DNA of 64,000 bases from an uncultured Clostridia bacterium (GTDB lineage Bacteria; Bacillota; Clostridia; Christensenellales; Borkfalkiaceae): contig CANQOY010000003.1 of NCBI GenBank assembly GCA_947625605.1, forward strand, positions 32,056-96,055, written 5' to 3'. Made by a program: the position numbers and the translations under genes. The notes below the pieces were generated by a model that saw only the letters and a program-made list of their open reading frames with translations, was not told the origin of the DNA and did no database searches. Shown in pieces: positions 24,275-33,493 of the stretch; position 1 is the stretch's first letter; the number at the start of each line of letters is the position of its first letter.

Positions 24275-25774
24275 ATGCTGGATCAATTCTACGAACAACT
24301 CGCCAAGACCTCACAGGTCCCCGTAGTCATCATATCCGTCGCGATCATGCTGCTCGCCGGCTTTTTAGGCACGCGCTTGACCAAACTGTTGCGGCTGCCC
24401 AACGTCACCGCCTACATTCTGGTGGGCATCCTCCTCGGGCCGTTCTGCCTCGACCTCGTGCCGGAGTACGTCTCCGAAGGCATGGACTTCATCTCGGATA
24501 TCGCCCTCGCCTTCATCGCATTCAGCGTGGGCGAGTACTTCCGCTTCTCCACGCTCAAAAAGAACGGCGGGAAGGTAATCGTCATCACGCTCTTTGAGGC
24601 GCTCATGGCGTCCGTCCTCGTGTTTGTGCTCTGCTACTTCATTCTGCAACTCGGGCTCGCCTTCTCGATCATCCTCGCCGCGCTCGCCTCCGCAACGGCG
24701 CCCGCCTCCACGATGATGACGATCCGCCAGACGGGTGCGCACGGCGACTTTGTGGACACCCTCTTCTCCGTCGTCGCGCTCGACGACGTGGTGAGCCTCA
24801 TGGCGTACAGCGTGGCCGTCTCCGTCGCGCTCGCCTCGCTCGGGAGCGGCTTCTCCGCGGCAGACGTGCTCCTGCCCATCGCGTGGAACGTCATGATGAT
24901 CGCCGTCGGCATCCTCTTTGGGTTCATCCTCAAATTCCTCATGGCGAAGCGCTCGACGGACAACCGCCTCATCGTCTCCATCGCGTTCCTCTTCACCATC
25001 TGCGGGATCGGCGCGGCCGTGGACGTCTCCCCTCTCCTCGGCTGCATGGCCATGGGTACCGTCTACATCAACGTCTCGGGCGACGACAAGCTCTTCAAAC
25101 AGCTCAACTACTTCTCTCCGCCCATTCTGCTTTTGTTCTTTGTGAAGTCGGGCATCGGATTCGATCTCGGCTCCCTCGTCAGCACGGCGAGTGTGTCGGT
25201 GGGCGTACCGCTGATCGTCGTCGGCGTGCTCTACTTCTTCGTGCGGCTCATCGGAAAATACGCGGGTGCGTTCGCGGGGTGTGCGGTCACGAGGAAGGAT
25301 AAGAGGGTGCGGAACTATCTCGGCATGGCGCTCGCACCGCAGGCGGGGGTCGCGATCGGACTCGCCGCCCTCGGCGCGCGGGTGCTTGAAGGGAGCTCCG
25401 ACCCTGCGATCGCCGCCATGGGACCCGTGCTCGAAACCATCGTCCTCTCTTCGAGCATTCTCTACGAACTCGTGGGCCCCGCGCTCGCAAAGCTCTCGCT
25501 CTATCTCTCCTGTTCGTACGGGGAACGGGCGGAGGCATTGAAGGCGGCGGAGGCGGGAGACGCGGCGGCCATGCCCGCAAAGCCTCCCACGCGCGAAGAG
25601 GAACTCGCCGCTCTCAAAGAACGGCTTCAAAGCATCCAGAACGAGCTCTCCGTCAAGGAATATGCGCGCTCTCCCGAGGAGGAGGCCTTCCTCGAAGCCA
25701 CGGAACCGCCCGATTCGGCAGAGACCTCGGCGGGCGCGGAATATAACCGAAAAAAATTCATCAACAAGAGGTAA
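24275..25774 (+). CDS. CPA2-type cation/proton antiporter
   Basis: A 499-residue membrane protein with about 12-13 helices of the sodium/hydrogen exchanger fold. It opens with LLAGFLGTRLTKLLRLPNVTAYILVGILLGP, carries LASATAPASTMMTIRQTGAHGDFVDTLFSVVALDD (the unwound region with paired aspartates) and ends the membrane part near 400. A cytosolic tail with a coiled coil (REEELAALKERLQSIQNEL) follows. It may exchange sodium or potassium for protons. MgtC follows after six bases, so the pair is an operon. Confidence 0.85.
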   Translation: MLDQFYEQLAKTSQVPVVIISVAIMLLAGFLGTRLTKLLRLPNVTAYILVGILLGPFCLDLVPEYVSEGMDFISDIALAFIAFSVGEYFRFSTLKKNGGKVIVITLFEALMASVLVFVLCYFILQLGLAFSIILAALASATAPASTMMTIRQTGAHGDFVDTLFSVVALDDVVSLMAYSVAVSVALASLGSGFSAADVLLPIAWNVMMIAVGILFGFILKFLMAKRSTDNRLIVSIAFLFTICGIGAAVDVSPLLGCMAMGTVYINVSGDDKLFKQLNYFSPPILLLFFVKSGIGFDLGSLVSTASVSVGVPLIVVGVLYFFVRLIGKYAGAFAGCAVTRKDKRVRNYLGMALAPQAGVAIGLAALGARVLEGSSDPAIAAMGPVLETIVLSSSILYELVGPALAKLSLYLSCSYGERAEALKAAEAGDAAAMPAKPPTREEELAALKERLQSIQNELSVKEYARSPEEEAFLEATEPPDSAETSAGAEYNRKKFINKR

Positions 25775-25780
25775 ACAGGC

Positions 25781-26497
25781 ATGCCTACGGATTACATTGC
25801 AACATGGCTCGGCGACTGGTCGGCAGAGGTCAATCTCCCGTCCACCGCACTCAAAACGGCGATCGTCATCATCATGGCGGTGATCTTGGGCTGCGAACGT
25901 TCGCGCAACCGCCATGCCGCGGGGCTGCGCACTTTCATCGTGCTCTCCATCGGCTCCACGTTCGCGGGCGTCGCGGATACCTACTTTATGCAGAATTACA
26001 GTACAGGCTTCCCCGTCATGTCCGCCGCCGTGTTCATCGGGATCTCCATCATCACGGCGAACACCATCGTCTATTCCTCGAAAAATCAGATCATGGGGCT
26101 CACCACCTCTTTCGGCGTGTGGACGATGTCCATCATCTCGGCGATCCTCGGCTTCGGCCTCTACATGGCCGCCCTCCTCGGCTTCATCGCCCTCATGATC
26201 GGCCTCCTCGCCTTCTCCAAACTCGAAAACTACATCAAGGCGAAGTCCGACCACTTTGAGATCCACCTCGAACTCAAAACGAAGAACAGCCTGCAAGAGT
26301 TTATCACGGCGGCGCGAAAGTTCGGGCTCAAAATCGACAACCTCGAACTCAACCCTGCCTACGCGAACTCGGGGCTCAGCGTGTACACCGTGCGGTTCAC
26401 CGTCAACGATAAGGCCCTCCGCAAGAAGAGTCACAACGACATCATCGAGGCGCTCTCCGTGCTCGAATGCGTGTATCACGTCGAGAAGATCGGCTAA
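25781..26497 (+). CDS. MgtC/SapB family membrane protein
   Basis: A 238-residue protein with four to five N-terminal membrane helices carrying the family signature GCERSRNRHAAGLRTFIVLSIG at about 37-58. A cytosolic ACT-like C-terminal domain (about 160-235) follows. MgtC proteins affect magnesium and ATP homeostasis, in pathogens by inhibiting F-type ATPase; the role in commensals is unclear. It is coupled to the antiporter gene, suggesting a shared job in ion balance. Confidence 0.88.
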   Translation: MPTDYIATWLGDWSAEVNLPSTALKTAIVIIMAVILGCERSRNRHAAGLRTFIVLSIGSTFAGVADTYFMQNYSTGFPVMSAAVFIGISIITANTIVYSSKNQIMGLTTSFGVWTMSIISAILGFGLYMAALLGFIALMIGLLAFSKLENYIKAKSDHFEIHLELKTKNSLQEFITAARKFGLKIDNLELNPAYANSGLSVYTVRFTVNDKALRKKSHNDIIEALSVLECVYHVEKIG

Positions 26498-26537
26498 ATC
26501 AGCCGCCGCGCGCCCCTCTCAAACCTGCTCAAAAAAA

Positions 26538-26571
26538 CCTTCCGCGGAAGATTCCGCGGAAGGCGTTTTTT
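26538..26571. terminator. Bidirectional terminator between mgtC and the collagen-like gene
   Basis: Twelve-base arms CCTTCCGCGGAA/TTCCGCGGAAGG with a 2-base loop, an A-run before and a T-run after. It separates convergent genes. Confidence 0.9.
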
Positions 26572-27675
<1,104 letters not shown>

Positions 27676-27740
27676 TTACGGGACATTTGAAACAAAATGC
27701 CCTACTTCATCATATCCTGAAAGAAAAAAAGAGGTGACGG

Positions 27741-28796
27741 ATGAAGATCTCTCTGTGCATGATCGTAAGGGATGAGGAGGCGGTCCTCGGCCGCTGTTTG
27801 AGCAGTGCAAAGGAGGTGGCGGACGAGATCGTCATCGTCGATACGGGCTCGACGGACGGCACCGTGAAGATCGCCGAACAATTTACGCCCCTCCTCTTTC
27901 GGCTGCCGTGGCAAGACGACTTCGCCGCCGCGCGAAACTTCTCCTTTTCGAAGGCCTCGGGCGACTATCTCCTCTGGCTGGACGCCGACGATTGGATCGC
28001 TCCCGAACAGCTCGAAACCTTTCGCACCCTGCGTGCGCAACTCGAACGGGAGCGGCCGGATACCGTCCTGTGCAGGTACGATTCGGGCAGTCTCGTCTAT
28101 CTGCGCGAACGCTTCCTCAAAAACACAAAGGAGGCAAAATGGACGGGGCATGTCCACGAGTGCATCCCTCCTTTCGGAAAAATCGTGCGCTCCACGTTCA
28201 CTGTGACGCACCTCCCCGAGGCGAAAGATAAGGGCATGCGCAACCTGCATATCTATCAAAAATGGGCGGGAAAAGAAAAGCTCTCGGGGCGCGACCTCTT
28301 CTACTACGGCCGCGAGCTCTACTACCACAAGCTCTACTGCGAGGCGGCCGCCGTTCTCGGCGAAATGCTCGCGGGAGAGGGTTGGTACATCAACAAGATC
28401 GAGGCGTGTAAAATTCTCGCGGCATGCCGCCGCGAGACAGGCCGACCGCACGAAGCGCTCCACGCGCTCTTCCAGAGCTTCCTCTACGGAGAACCGCGCG
28501 CCTCCGTCCTCTGCGAGATCGCCTCCATCTTCAAGGGCGAGGGAAAGACGGCCGAAGCAATCTTTTGGTACGAATGCGCGCTCGCCGCGCGCGACCACAG
28601 CGAAGAGGGCGACTTCGAGGTCCCCGCCTGCCGCACGGTGATCCCCGCTCTCGAACTCGTTTGCCTATACCATGCCCGAGGAGAGATCGAAAAATCCTAC
28701 GAATACCATAAAAAATCGGAGGCCTTCGCCCCCGATCATCCTTCGGTGATCGCCAACCGAAAATTCTTCGCCTCGCTCCCCTCGCCGCGCCCGTAA
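27741..28796 (+). CDS. Family 2 glycosyltransferase with TPR-like C-terminus
   Basis: A 351-residue cytosolic GT-A enzyme. The N-terminal domain (about 1-200) shows SLCMIVRDEEAVLGRCL, IVDTGSTDGT and the DxD-type metal site WLDADDW, then TGHVHECI. The C-terminal third forms helical tetratricopeptide-like repeats (YCEAAAVLGEMLAG, GKTAEAIFWYECALAA). This layout is common in protein and peptide glycosyltransferases. It is divergent from and about 110 bases away from the collagen-like gene, so it may glycosylate those threonine-rich repeats. It has a clear ribosome-binding site (AAAGAGGTGA). Confidence 0.88.
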   Translation: MKISLCMIVRDEEAVLGRCLSSAKEVADEIVIVDTGSTDGTVKIAEQFTPLLFRLPWQDDFAAARNFSFSKASGDYLLWLDADDWIAPEQLETFRTLRAQLERERPDTVLCRYDSGSLVYLRERFLKNTKEAKWTGHVHECIPPFGKIVRSTFTVTHLPEAKDKGMRNLHIYQKWAGKEKLSGRDLFYYGRELYYHKLYCEAAAVLGEMLAGEGWYINKIEACKILAACRRETGRPHEALHALFQSFLYGEPRASVLCEIASIFKGEGKTAEAIFWYECALAARDHSEEGDFEVPACRTVIPALELVCLYHARGEIEKSYEYHKKSEAFAPDHPSVIANRKFFASLPSPRP

Positions 28797-28806
28797 GAGG
28801 GGGCGC

Positions 28807-30342
28807 TCACTCCCATTCGATGGTTGCGGGCGGCTTGCTCGTGACGTCATACACCACTCTGTTCGCGTGCCCCAGCTCGTTCGTGATGCGGGTGGAGACC
28901 CTCTCCAAGACCTCGTAAGGGATCCTCGCCCAATCCGCGGTCATGGAATCCACGCTCGTGACGGCGCGGAGCGCGATGACATTCTCATACGTCCTGAAAT
29001 CGCCCTGCACCCCGACCGTTGCGCTGTCCGTCAAGACGGCGAAATACTGCCAGAGCTCCCGCGCAAGCCCCGCCTTCTCGATCTCGTCGCGGAAGATGAA
29101 GTCGGCCGCGCGCAGCGTCTCGATCTTTTCGCGCGTCACCTCCCCCACGATGCGGATGGCCAAGCCCGACCCGGGGAAGGGCTGGCGCCATACGATCTCC
29201 TGCGGGAGCCCCAGCTCCTCGCCCACCTTTCTCACTTCGTCCTTGAAGAGATTGCGGAGGGGCTCGACGATCTCCTTGAACTCGATGTCCTCCGGCAGTC
29301 CGCCCACGTTGTGGTGCGTCTTGATGACGGCGCTCGGCCCCGTCCCGCTCTCGATGACGTCGGGATAGATCGTCCCCTGCACAAGAAAATCGGCCGCACC
29401 CATCTTCCGCGCCTCGGCCTCGAATACGCGGATGAACTCCTCGCCGATGATCCTGCGCTTTTGCTCGGGATCGGAGACCCCCGCGAGCCTCGTCAAAAAG
29501 CGCTCGCTCGCGTCCACTTTGATGAGCTCCGCCCCGCGTCTGCCGCGGAAGGAGGCCATGACCTCTTCGGCCTCATTCTTCCTGAGGAGACCGTGATCGA
29601 CGAATACGCAGACCGGATCGCAGCCCGTCGCCCTGCGCACGAGCGCGGCGGCGACGGCGGAATCCGTCCCGCCCGACATTGCACACAAGACCTTGCGCCC
29701 CGCCAGCTTCGCCCTGAGCGCCTCCGCCTGTTCGGCCGCGAAGTGCTCCATCGTCCAATCCCCGTGCGCGCCGCACACGGCGTACAGGAAATTTTCAAGC
29801 ATTTTGTTGCCGTATTCGGAATGGGCGACCTCGGGGTGGAACTGAATGCCGTAGATCTTGCGGGCCGCGTTCCCAAAGACCGCAACGGGGCAGCTCTCCG
29901 TCACCGCCAGCACTTCAAACCCCGCGGGAAGCGCGGTCACAAAGTCATTGTGGCTCATCCAGCACACGCTTTTTGAGGGCACACCCTCGGACATGGGTGT
30001 ATCCTTTACGATGGATAGATCCCTCTTGCCGTACTCGCCCGCCTCGGCGTGCTCCACCGTTCCGCCCAGCATGTGCGCGATGAGCTGCGCCCCGTAGCAG
30101 ATCCCCAGAACGGGGATCCCGAGCTCGAAGATCCCCCGCGGCGCCTTGGGGGAATGCGGGTCGTTCACGCAGTTCGGGCCGCCCGTAAAGATGATCCCGA
30201 TGGGTGCGTACGCCTTGATCTCGGCAAGGGTCATGCTGCACGGTTTGAGGTCGCAATAGACTTTCAGATCGCGCACCCGCCTTGCGATGAGTTGATTGTA
30301 CTGCCCGCCGTAATCCATTACGAGCACTTTTTCATGCTGCAT
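28807..30342 (-). CDS. guaA: GMP synthase (glutamine-hydrolysing)
   Basis: A 511-residue purine enzyme converting XMP to GMP with glutamine. The N-terminal class I amidotransferase has its nucleophile C82 in GICYGAQ and the HPE triad part in [13 protein letters not shown]. The central ATP-pyrophosphatase loop is SGGTDS near 225. The C-terminal dimerisation domain ends [27 protein letters not shown], the universal GuaA ending. Length is normal. A GGAG site precedes the ATG. No purine riboswitch is seen in the short upstream space. Confidence 0.97.
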   Translation of the reverse strand: MQHEKVLVMDYGGQYNQLIARRVRDLKVYCDLKPCSMTLAEIKAYAPIGIIFTGGPNCVNDPHSPKAPRGIFELGIPVLGICYGAQLIAHMLGGTVEHAEAGEYGKRDLSIVKDTPMSEGVPSKSVCWMSHNDFVTALPAGFEVLAVTESCPVAVFGNAARKIYGIQFHPEVAHSEYGNKMLENFLYAVCGAHGDWTMEHFAAEQAEALRAKLAGRKVLCAMSGGTDSAVAAALVRRATGCDPVCVFVDHGLLRKNEAEEVMASFRGRRGAELIKVDASERFLTRLAGVSDPEQKRRIIGEEFIRVFEAEARKMGAADFLVQGTIYPDVIESGTGPSAVIKTHHNVGGLPEDIEFKEIVEPLRNLFKDEVRKVGEELGLPQEIVWRQPFPGSGLAIRIVGEVTREKIETLRAADFIFRDEIEKAGLARELWQYFAVLTDSATVGVQGDFRTYENVIALRAVTSVDSMTADWARIPYEVLERVSTRITNELGHANRVVYDVTSKPPATIEWE

Positions 30343-30354
30343 ATTTTCTCCGAT

Positions 30355-30382
30355 ACAAAAACGCCCTCCCGGGGCGTTTTTT
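30355..30382 (-). terminator. Terminator between the unknown membrane gene and guaA
   Basis: Arms AAAACGCC/GGCGTTTT with T-runs on both strands, 40 bases after the upstream gene and just before guaA. GuaA may therefore depend on readthrough or a promoter not recognised here. Confidence 0.7.
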
Positions 30383-30422
30383 GCTCATTTTATTTGTGCG
30401 GGAAGAGGCGCCCGCCGCGGTC

Positions 30423-31052
30423 CTACAACTGTTCCCCGAGATGGGAAACGATGTCGCGGTACAGTTCGGCAGAACCGTCGAACCCCGCCCCTTCGATCGC
30501 GGTGAGAAGAAGGCCGCAGAAGTCCTCGTCCTCTTCATGGATCGCTTCGATCGCGAGCGCGACGACGGGGTTGCCCGCGGGGAAATCCTTCGGCGTCTCC
30601 GCGATGGCAAAGTCCGCCGCCTCCCTGTATTCCCGCTCGCCCGCGGCCAAATGATACATGACCGTGGCCCCGAGCCCGCAAATATAGGAGCGGTACGTGT
30701 AGCCCTCCATCTCCGCGGGGAGATCGAGCGTTTCGTCCTGCCGCTCGCAAAATTGCGTGAATTTTTCCTGCTCCTTGTCGTAGAGGACGGAGAATCTGCT
30801 CGCCGCCGTGCGGTAATTCTTTGCGTCGGCGGAGATGATGAACGAGCGCGCAAGACAGGCAATGTCGCCCGAGCGCTCATACTCCTGAAAGGCGTAGTCT
30901 CCGCTCATCGTCGTAAGCCCGATCCCCGCGGTGAAGCGCATCATGGCCGCGGGCGCGATGAGGGAAGCCATCCCAAACGCCGCCACCGCCAGAATGATCA
31001 TCACGCAGAGCGTACATAAAATTGTCTTAAAGACCGTCTTTTTATGTTTCAT
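30423..31052 (-). CDS. Hypothetical membrane-anchored protein
   Basis: A 209-residue protein with one N-terminal membrane helix or uncleaved signal (about 9-35, TILCTLCVMIILAVAAFGMASLI) and an extracellular helical part containing TPR-like stretches (YAFQEYERSGDIACLARSFIISADAKNY). No family recognised. A TTGCAA-17-TAAAAT promoter lies about 40 bases upstream on the minus strand. It is divergent from the lipoprotein gene. Confidence 0.65.
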   Translation of the reverse strand: MKHKKTVFKTILCTLCVMIILAVAAFGMASLIAPAAMMRFTAGIGLTTMSGDYAFQEYERSGDIACLARSFIISADAKNYRTAASRFSVLYDKEQEKFTQFCERQDETLDLPAEMEGYTYRSYICGLGATVMYHLAAGEREYREAADFAIAETPKDFPAGNPVVALAIEAIHEEDEDFCGLLLTAIEGAGFDGSAELYRDIVSHLGEQL

Positions 31053-31127
31053 CCGAAAAATGTTTCCGACAAACTTCCTCTTGTACTACCTGCATTTTAT
31101 CATACATGCGAAAAAATTGCAACCGTT

Positions 31128-31157
31128 TTGTCATGAAGAAAAAGGGATTTTCATAAT
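31128..31157 (+). promoter_or_regulatory. Promoter of the lipoprotein gene
   Basis: TTGTCA, 18 bases and CATAAT. The -10 ends eight bases before the ATG, and no Shine-Dalgarno is present. Confidence 0.65.
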
Positions 31158-31165
31158 TGTAGTGT

Positions 31166-31828
31166 ATGAGAAAGCGCTGTTTTTGGTTTGTTCCGTTCTT
31201 ACTATCCCTTCCGCTTCTCGCCGCCTGCGGCGGGAAGTACGACTACACGCGCCACATTTCCGAGATCAAATACGATATTTTCCGCGCCGAAACGGAGGAA
31301 TTTTCCGTCACGCTCTCCCTCTCCTCGCGCGAATACCCGTATGCGGACGACGGCGTCGCCTGCACCCGCACGAACCTTGCGGAGATCTCGCTCGTCCCCG
31401 CGGGCGGCCTGAGCGCGGACTTCTGCGTCTACGTCGTCCAAGGCGAGAGCGAATGGGGCGGAGAGGCCTCCTTCCGCAACGTGCGCGGCGATTACTACTA
31501 TTCGCAGGGCGTGGAGACCTTCCCAGAGGGCAGCGTCTCCCTCCGCATCGAGTGGGAAAGCGAGACCCGTGAGCTCGTTGCGACCTCCGTCAAGACAGCG
31601 GACACGATCTCGCCCGAAGAGGCCCTCTCCTTCGCCGTCGCCCACGAGTCGGAAGCCATCGCCAAGCTCACCGAAAACGGCGTGTTCCGCGGCGAGTTCC
31701 GCGTGCGCCTCTTGCGCAGGGACGATACATACTACTACGTCGGCATCATCGACGCGGACGGCCGCACGATCTCTCTGCTTCTCAACAGCGAAACGGGCGA
31801 GGTTCTGGCGCGGCGGGAGAGCGCATAG
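31166..31828 (+). CDS. Putative lipoprotein
   Basis: A 220-residue exported protein. A type II signal peptide ends in the lipobox LLAAC, with C21 as the predicted lipid-modified cysteine, followed by GGKYDYTRH. The mature part is beta-rich, and its C-terminal portion (YYYVGIIDADGRTISLLLNSETGEVLARR) resembles a small PepSY-like or cystatin-like fold. No enzyme motif. The start codon is eight bases from a CATAAT box. The gene lies 73 bases before the permuted papain-like protein on the same strand, which has its own promoter. Confidence 0.75.
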   Translation: MRKRCFWFVPFLLSLPLLAACGGKYDYTRHISEIKYDIFRAETEEFSVTLSLSSREYPYADDGVACTRTNLAEISLVPAGGLSADFCVYVVQGESEWGGEASFRNVRGDYYYSQGVETFPEGSVSLRIEWESETRELVATSVKTADTISPEEALSFAVAHESEAIAKLTENGVFRGEFRVRLLRRDDTYYYVGIIDADGRTISLLLNSETGEVLARRESA

Positions 31829-31866
31829 GAGGCTGAGAAAAGGGCGCTTTTGCCGCTTTGGATCCC

Positions 31867-31895
31867 TTGACAGTTTTCCTCTTCCGTGATATACT
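31867..31895 (+). promoter_or_regulatory. Consensus promoter directly abutting a GTG start
   Basis: A perfect TTGACA, 17 bases and TATACT. Only six bases separate the -10 from the GTG at 31902, so transcription should begin on the start codon itself. Confidence 0.85.
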
Positions 31896-31901
31896 ATTCC
31901 C

Positions 31902-32831
31902 GTGAAGACCAAGCCGTACAAGCGCACTTTGAGAGCGCTCTATATCCTGCTTGCAATCTTTCTCTTCCTTGCGGGCGTGGCGACCTTTTTCCTCATTGCA
32001 TCGAGCACTGCGGATCTCCACGCGCGCGTTCTTCCCCCGTATGCGCGGGAGGACATCTCCCCCATCCTCGAAAAATCTCCTGCCGCGTGGACGGAGGGAG
32101 ATGTGGAAATTTTGCGCGCGCAGACGGGCATCCTCTCCGAGGAAGCGCTGCGCCGCGAGGCCGAACAGGGCGGCAGAGAACGCCTCCTCGCCTTTCAGGA
32201 CGCGCTCTTCTTTGAGGGAAAACTCGTGCACGAGACGATCGTGGAAGGCGTCACCTTTCACGACATGCTCTATGCCGAAAATGCGCAGGGCGAGGCTCTT
32301 ACCCCATACCATGCCCCGATCGTGACCCTCGAAGCGGGCGACGTGATCGTCACTTCCACCACGCACACGCTGGGCTTCCGGCACGGCCACGCGGCTCTCA
32401 TGCTCCGTGGCGGGATGATGATCCAATCCGTCGCGCTCGGGATTCCGAGCCAGGTCCTCCCGCAGAGCAACGAGTCTGCGGGGGTGCCCTTCTTCCAATA
32501 TTCGGCCAACTTTATCGTTCTCCGCCCCAAGCGGGAGGCGGGGGAATCGGACGCGGACTACGCCGCCCGCCGCGCGGAGATCGCAGACTTCGCCGCGGCG
32601 CACCTCGAAGATATCCCCTATTCCCTCACGGTGGGGATCTTCTCCAAAAAGGATCAGGGAGACGACCCCAAGGCCACGCACTGCTCCCACCTCGTATGGC
32701 AGGCGTTCAAGCACTTCGGCTATGACATCGACGCGGACGGCGGGCCCGTCGTCACCCCGCGCGACATCTCCGAGAGCGACTGCTTCGAGACGGTGCAGGT
32801 GTACGGCTTTGACCCCGCCAAGGGTTGGTAA
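31902..32831 (+). CDS. Membrane-anchored permuted papain-like (YiiX/NlpC-P60 type) protein
   Basis: A 309-residue protein with an N-terminal membrane helix (about 11-34) and an extracellular catalytic-looking domain. The histidine motif FRHGHAALML comes before the cysteine motif HCSHLVWQAFKHFGYDIDADGG, the order found in circularly permuted NlpC/P60 (YiiX, YebB) enzymes. It may cleave peptidoglycan peptides or amide-linked lipids. Translation starts at a GTG with no ribosome-binding site, abutting a consensus promoter. A strong hairpin follows the gene. Confidence 0.8.
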   Translation: MKTKPYKRTLRALYILLAIFLFLAGVATFFLIASSTADLHARVLPPYAREDISPILEKSPAAWTEGDVEILRAQTGILSEEALRREAEQGGRERLLAFQDALFFEGKLVHETIVEGVTFHDMLYAENAQGEALTPYHAPIVTLEAGDVIVTSTTHTLGFRHGHAALMLRGGMMIQSVALGIPSQVLPQSNESAGVPFFQYSANFIVLRPKREAGESDADYAARRAEIADFAAAHLEDIPYSLTVGIFSKKDQGDDPKATHCSHLVWQAFKHFGYDIDADGGPVVTPRDISESDCFETVQVYGFDPAKGW

Positions 32832-32848
32832 ATACACGATAGCGTTTG

Positions 32849-32868
32849 CTTGACCTCGGACATGCCCC
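32849..32868 (+). repeat. 20-base sequence shared with the portal gene (motif variant)
   Basis: CTTGACCTCGGACATGCCCC here, in non-coding DNA, is identical to 8169-8188 within the portal gene (antisense to it). It contains the 5' half CTCGGACATG of the dispersed motif. Confidence 0.7.
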
Positions 32869-32918
32869 ACTGCAATATCGCGATAGCGCTGCACGAAAGC
32901 GAAATATTTCAGTAAAAT

Positions 32919-32957
32919 GACGGGCCGCCCCACGCAACCAGCGCGGGGCGGCCCGTC
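32919..32957. terminator. Strong hairpin between convergent genes
   Basis: Perfect 13-base arms GACGGGCCGCCCC/GGGGCGGCCCGTC with a 13-base loop. It lacks a long T-tract but lies between two converging genes, where a terminator is expected. Confidence 0.65.
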
Positions 32958-32959
32958 TG

Positions 32960-33193
32960 TCATGATCGCCTGTTGGGCGTCGTCGGTTCCTCATACGGCT
33001 CGACGAGCTCATCGAGGGTCACGTCGAAGATCTTCGCCAAACGGCAGAGCGTGTAGATGTCGGGCGTGCTGTACCCGTTCTCGTAATTGGAGACGAGGCT
33101 CTTTTTCCCGTTGAGCATGTTGGCGAGCGCCTCCTGCGTCAGGCCCGCCTGCCTTCGGTAAAATTTAATGTTTTCCGCAATTTTTACTTTCAT
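32960..33193 (-). CDS. XRE-family regulator
   Basis: A 77-residue single-domain repressor (about 3-62, IAENIKFYRRQAGLTQEALANMLNGKKSLVSNYENG). The start at 33193 aligns with the family; a longer frame upstream would run through the promoter region. Two inverted repeats of the TACAAG/CTTGTA kind lie in the divergent intergenic region (33209-33223 and 33238-33254), likely binding sites for this protein. They overlap a plus-strand promoter, so it probably represses that transcript as well as itself. Confidence 0.88.
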   Translation of the reverse strand: MKVKIAENIKFYRRQAGLTQEALANMLNGKKSLVSNYENGYSTPDIYTLCRLAKIFDVTLDELVEPYEEPTTPNRRS

Positions 33194-33198
33194 ATCTC

Positions 33199-33254
33199 TT
33201 GACAAGAGTACAAGAATCTTGTATAATATGGGCAAAAGTACAAGTATATTGTAC
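33199..33254 (+). promoter_or_regulatory. Promoter with two TACAAG-type operators
   Basis: TTGACA (33199-33204), 17 bases and TATAAT (33222-33227). The perfect inverted repeat TACAAGAATCTTGTA fills the spacer, and GTACAAGTATATTGTAC lies just after the start of transcription. This is a textbook repressible promoter. Confidence 0.8.
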
Positions 33255-33275
33255 AAAGTTGAGAGGAGAATTTTT

Positions 33276-33329
33276 ATGTCAGGGCTGTACGCTCGTGAAC
33301 CAGCACAACAATTTGCAGGCATGGCTTGA
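33276..33329 (+). CDS. Possible 17-residue peptide from the XRE-controlled transcript
   Basis: ATG at 33276 follows GAGAGGAG at ideal spacing and encodes MSGLYAREPAQQFAGMA before TGA. It is the only frame with a good start on a transcript driven by a consensus, operator-controlled promoter and followed by a hairpin at 33415-33444. It may be a real micropeptide, a remnant of a deleted gene, or part of a regulatory RNA. Confidence 0.35.
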   Translation: MSGLYAREPAQQFAGMA

Positions 33330-33378
33330 CAGATGGAAGTAATTTTCCTTTTTGAGTAGAAATGATACGCCCACTCTC

Positions 33379-33390
33379 AGACATGGTATG
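33379..33390 (+). repeat. Non-coding copy of the dispersed motif in a hairpin loop
   Basis: AGACATGGTATG, one mismatch in the first bases. It sits in the loop between CGCCCA (33368-33373) and TGGGCG (33389-33394). Confidence 0.5.
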
Positions 33391-33414
33391 GGCGAATAAC
33401 GTCAGATGAGCAAC

Positions 33415-33444
33415 GGCGCGGCCGCATAACAATGCGGCCGCGCC
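33415..33444. terminator. Strong GC hairpin after the micropeptide transcript and hemW
   Basis: Perfect 13-base arms GGCGCGGCCGCAT/ATGCGGCCGCGCC with an AACA loop. The T-tract is poor on both sides, so termination is probable rather than certain. Confidence 0.6.
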
Positions 33445-33493
33445 ACTTTCGTATTTCAAACGATTTTTAATTTTTCCGACCCATCCCCCACGT

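Noticed and set aside
30343..30422. Purine riboswitch upstream of guaA
   Set aside because: Only a short terminator hairpin is present; no aptamer-sized structured region or conserved core is seen.
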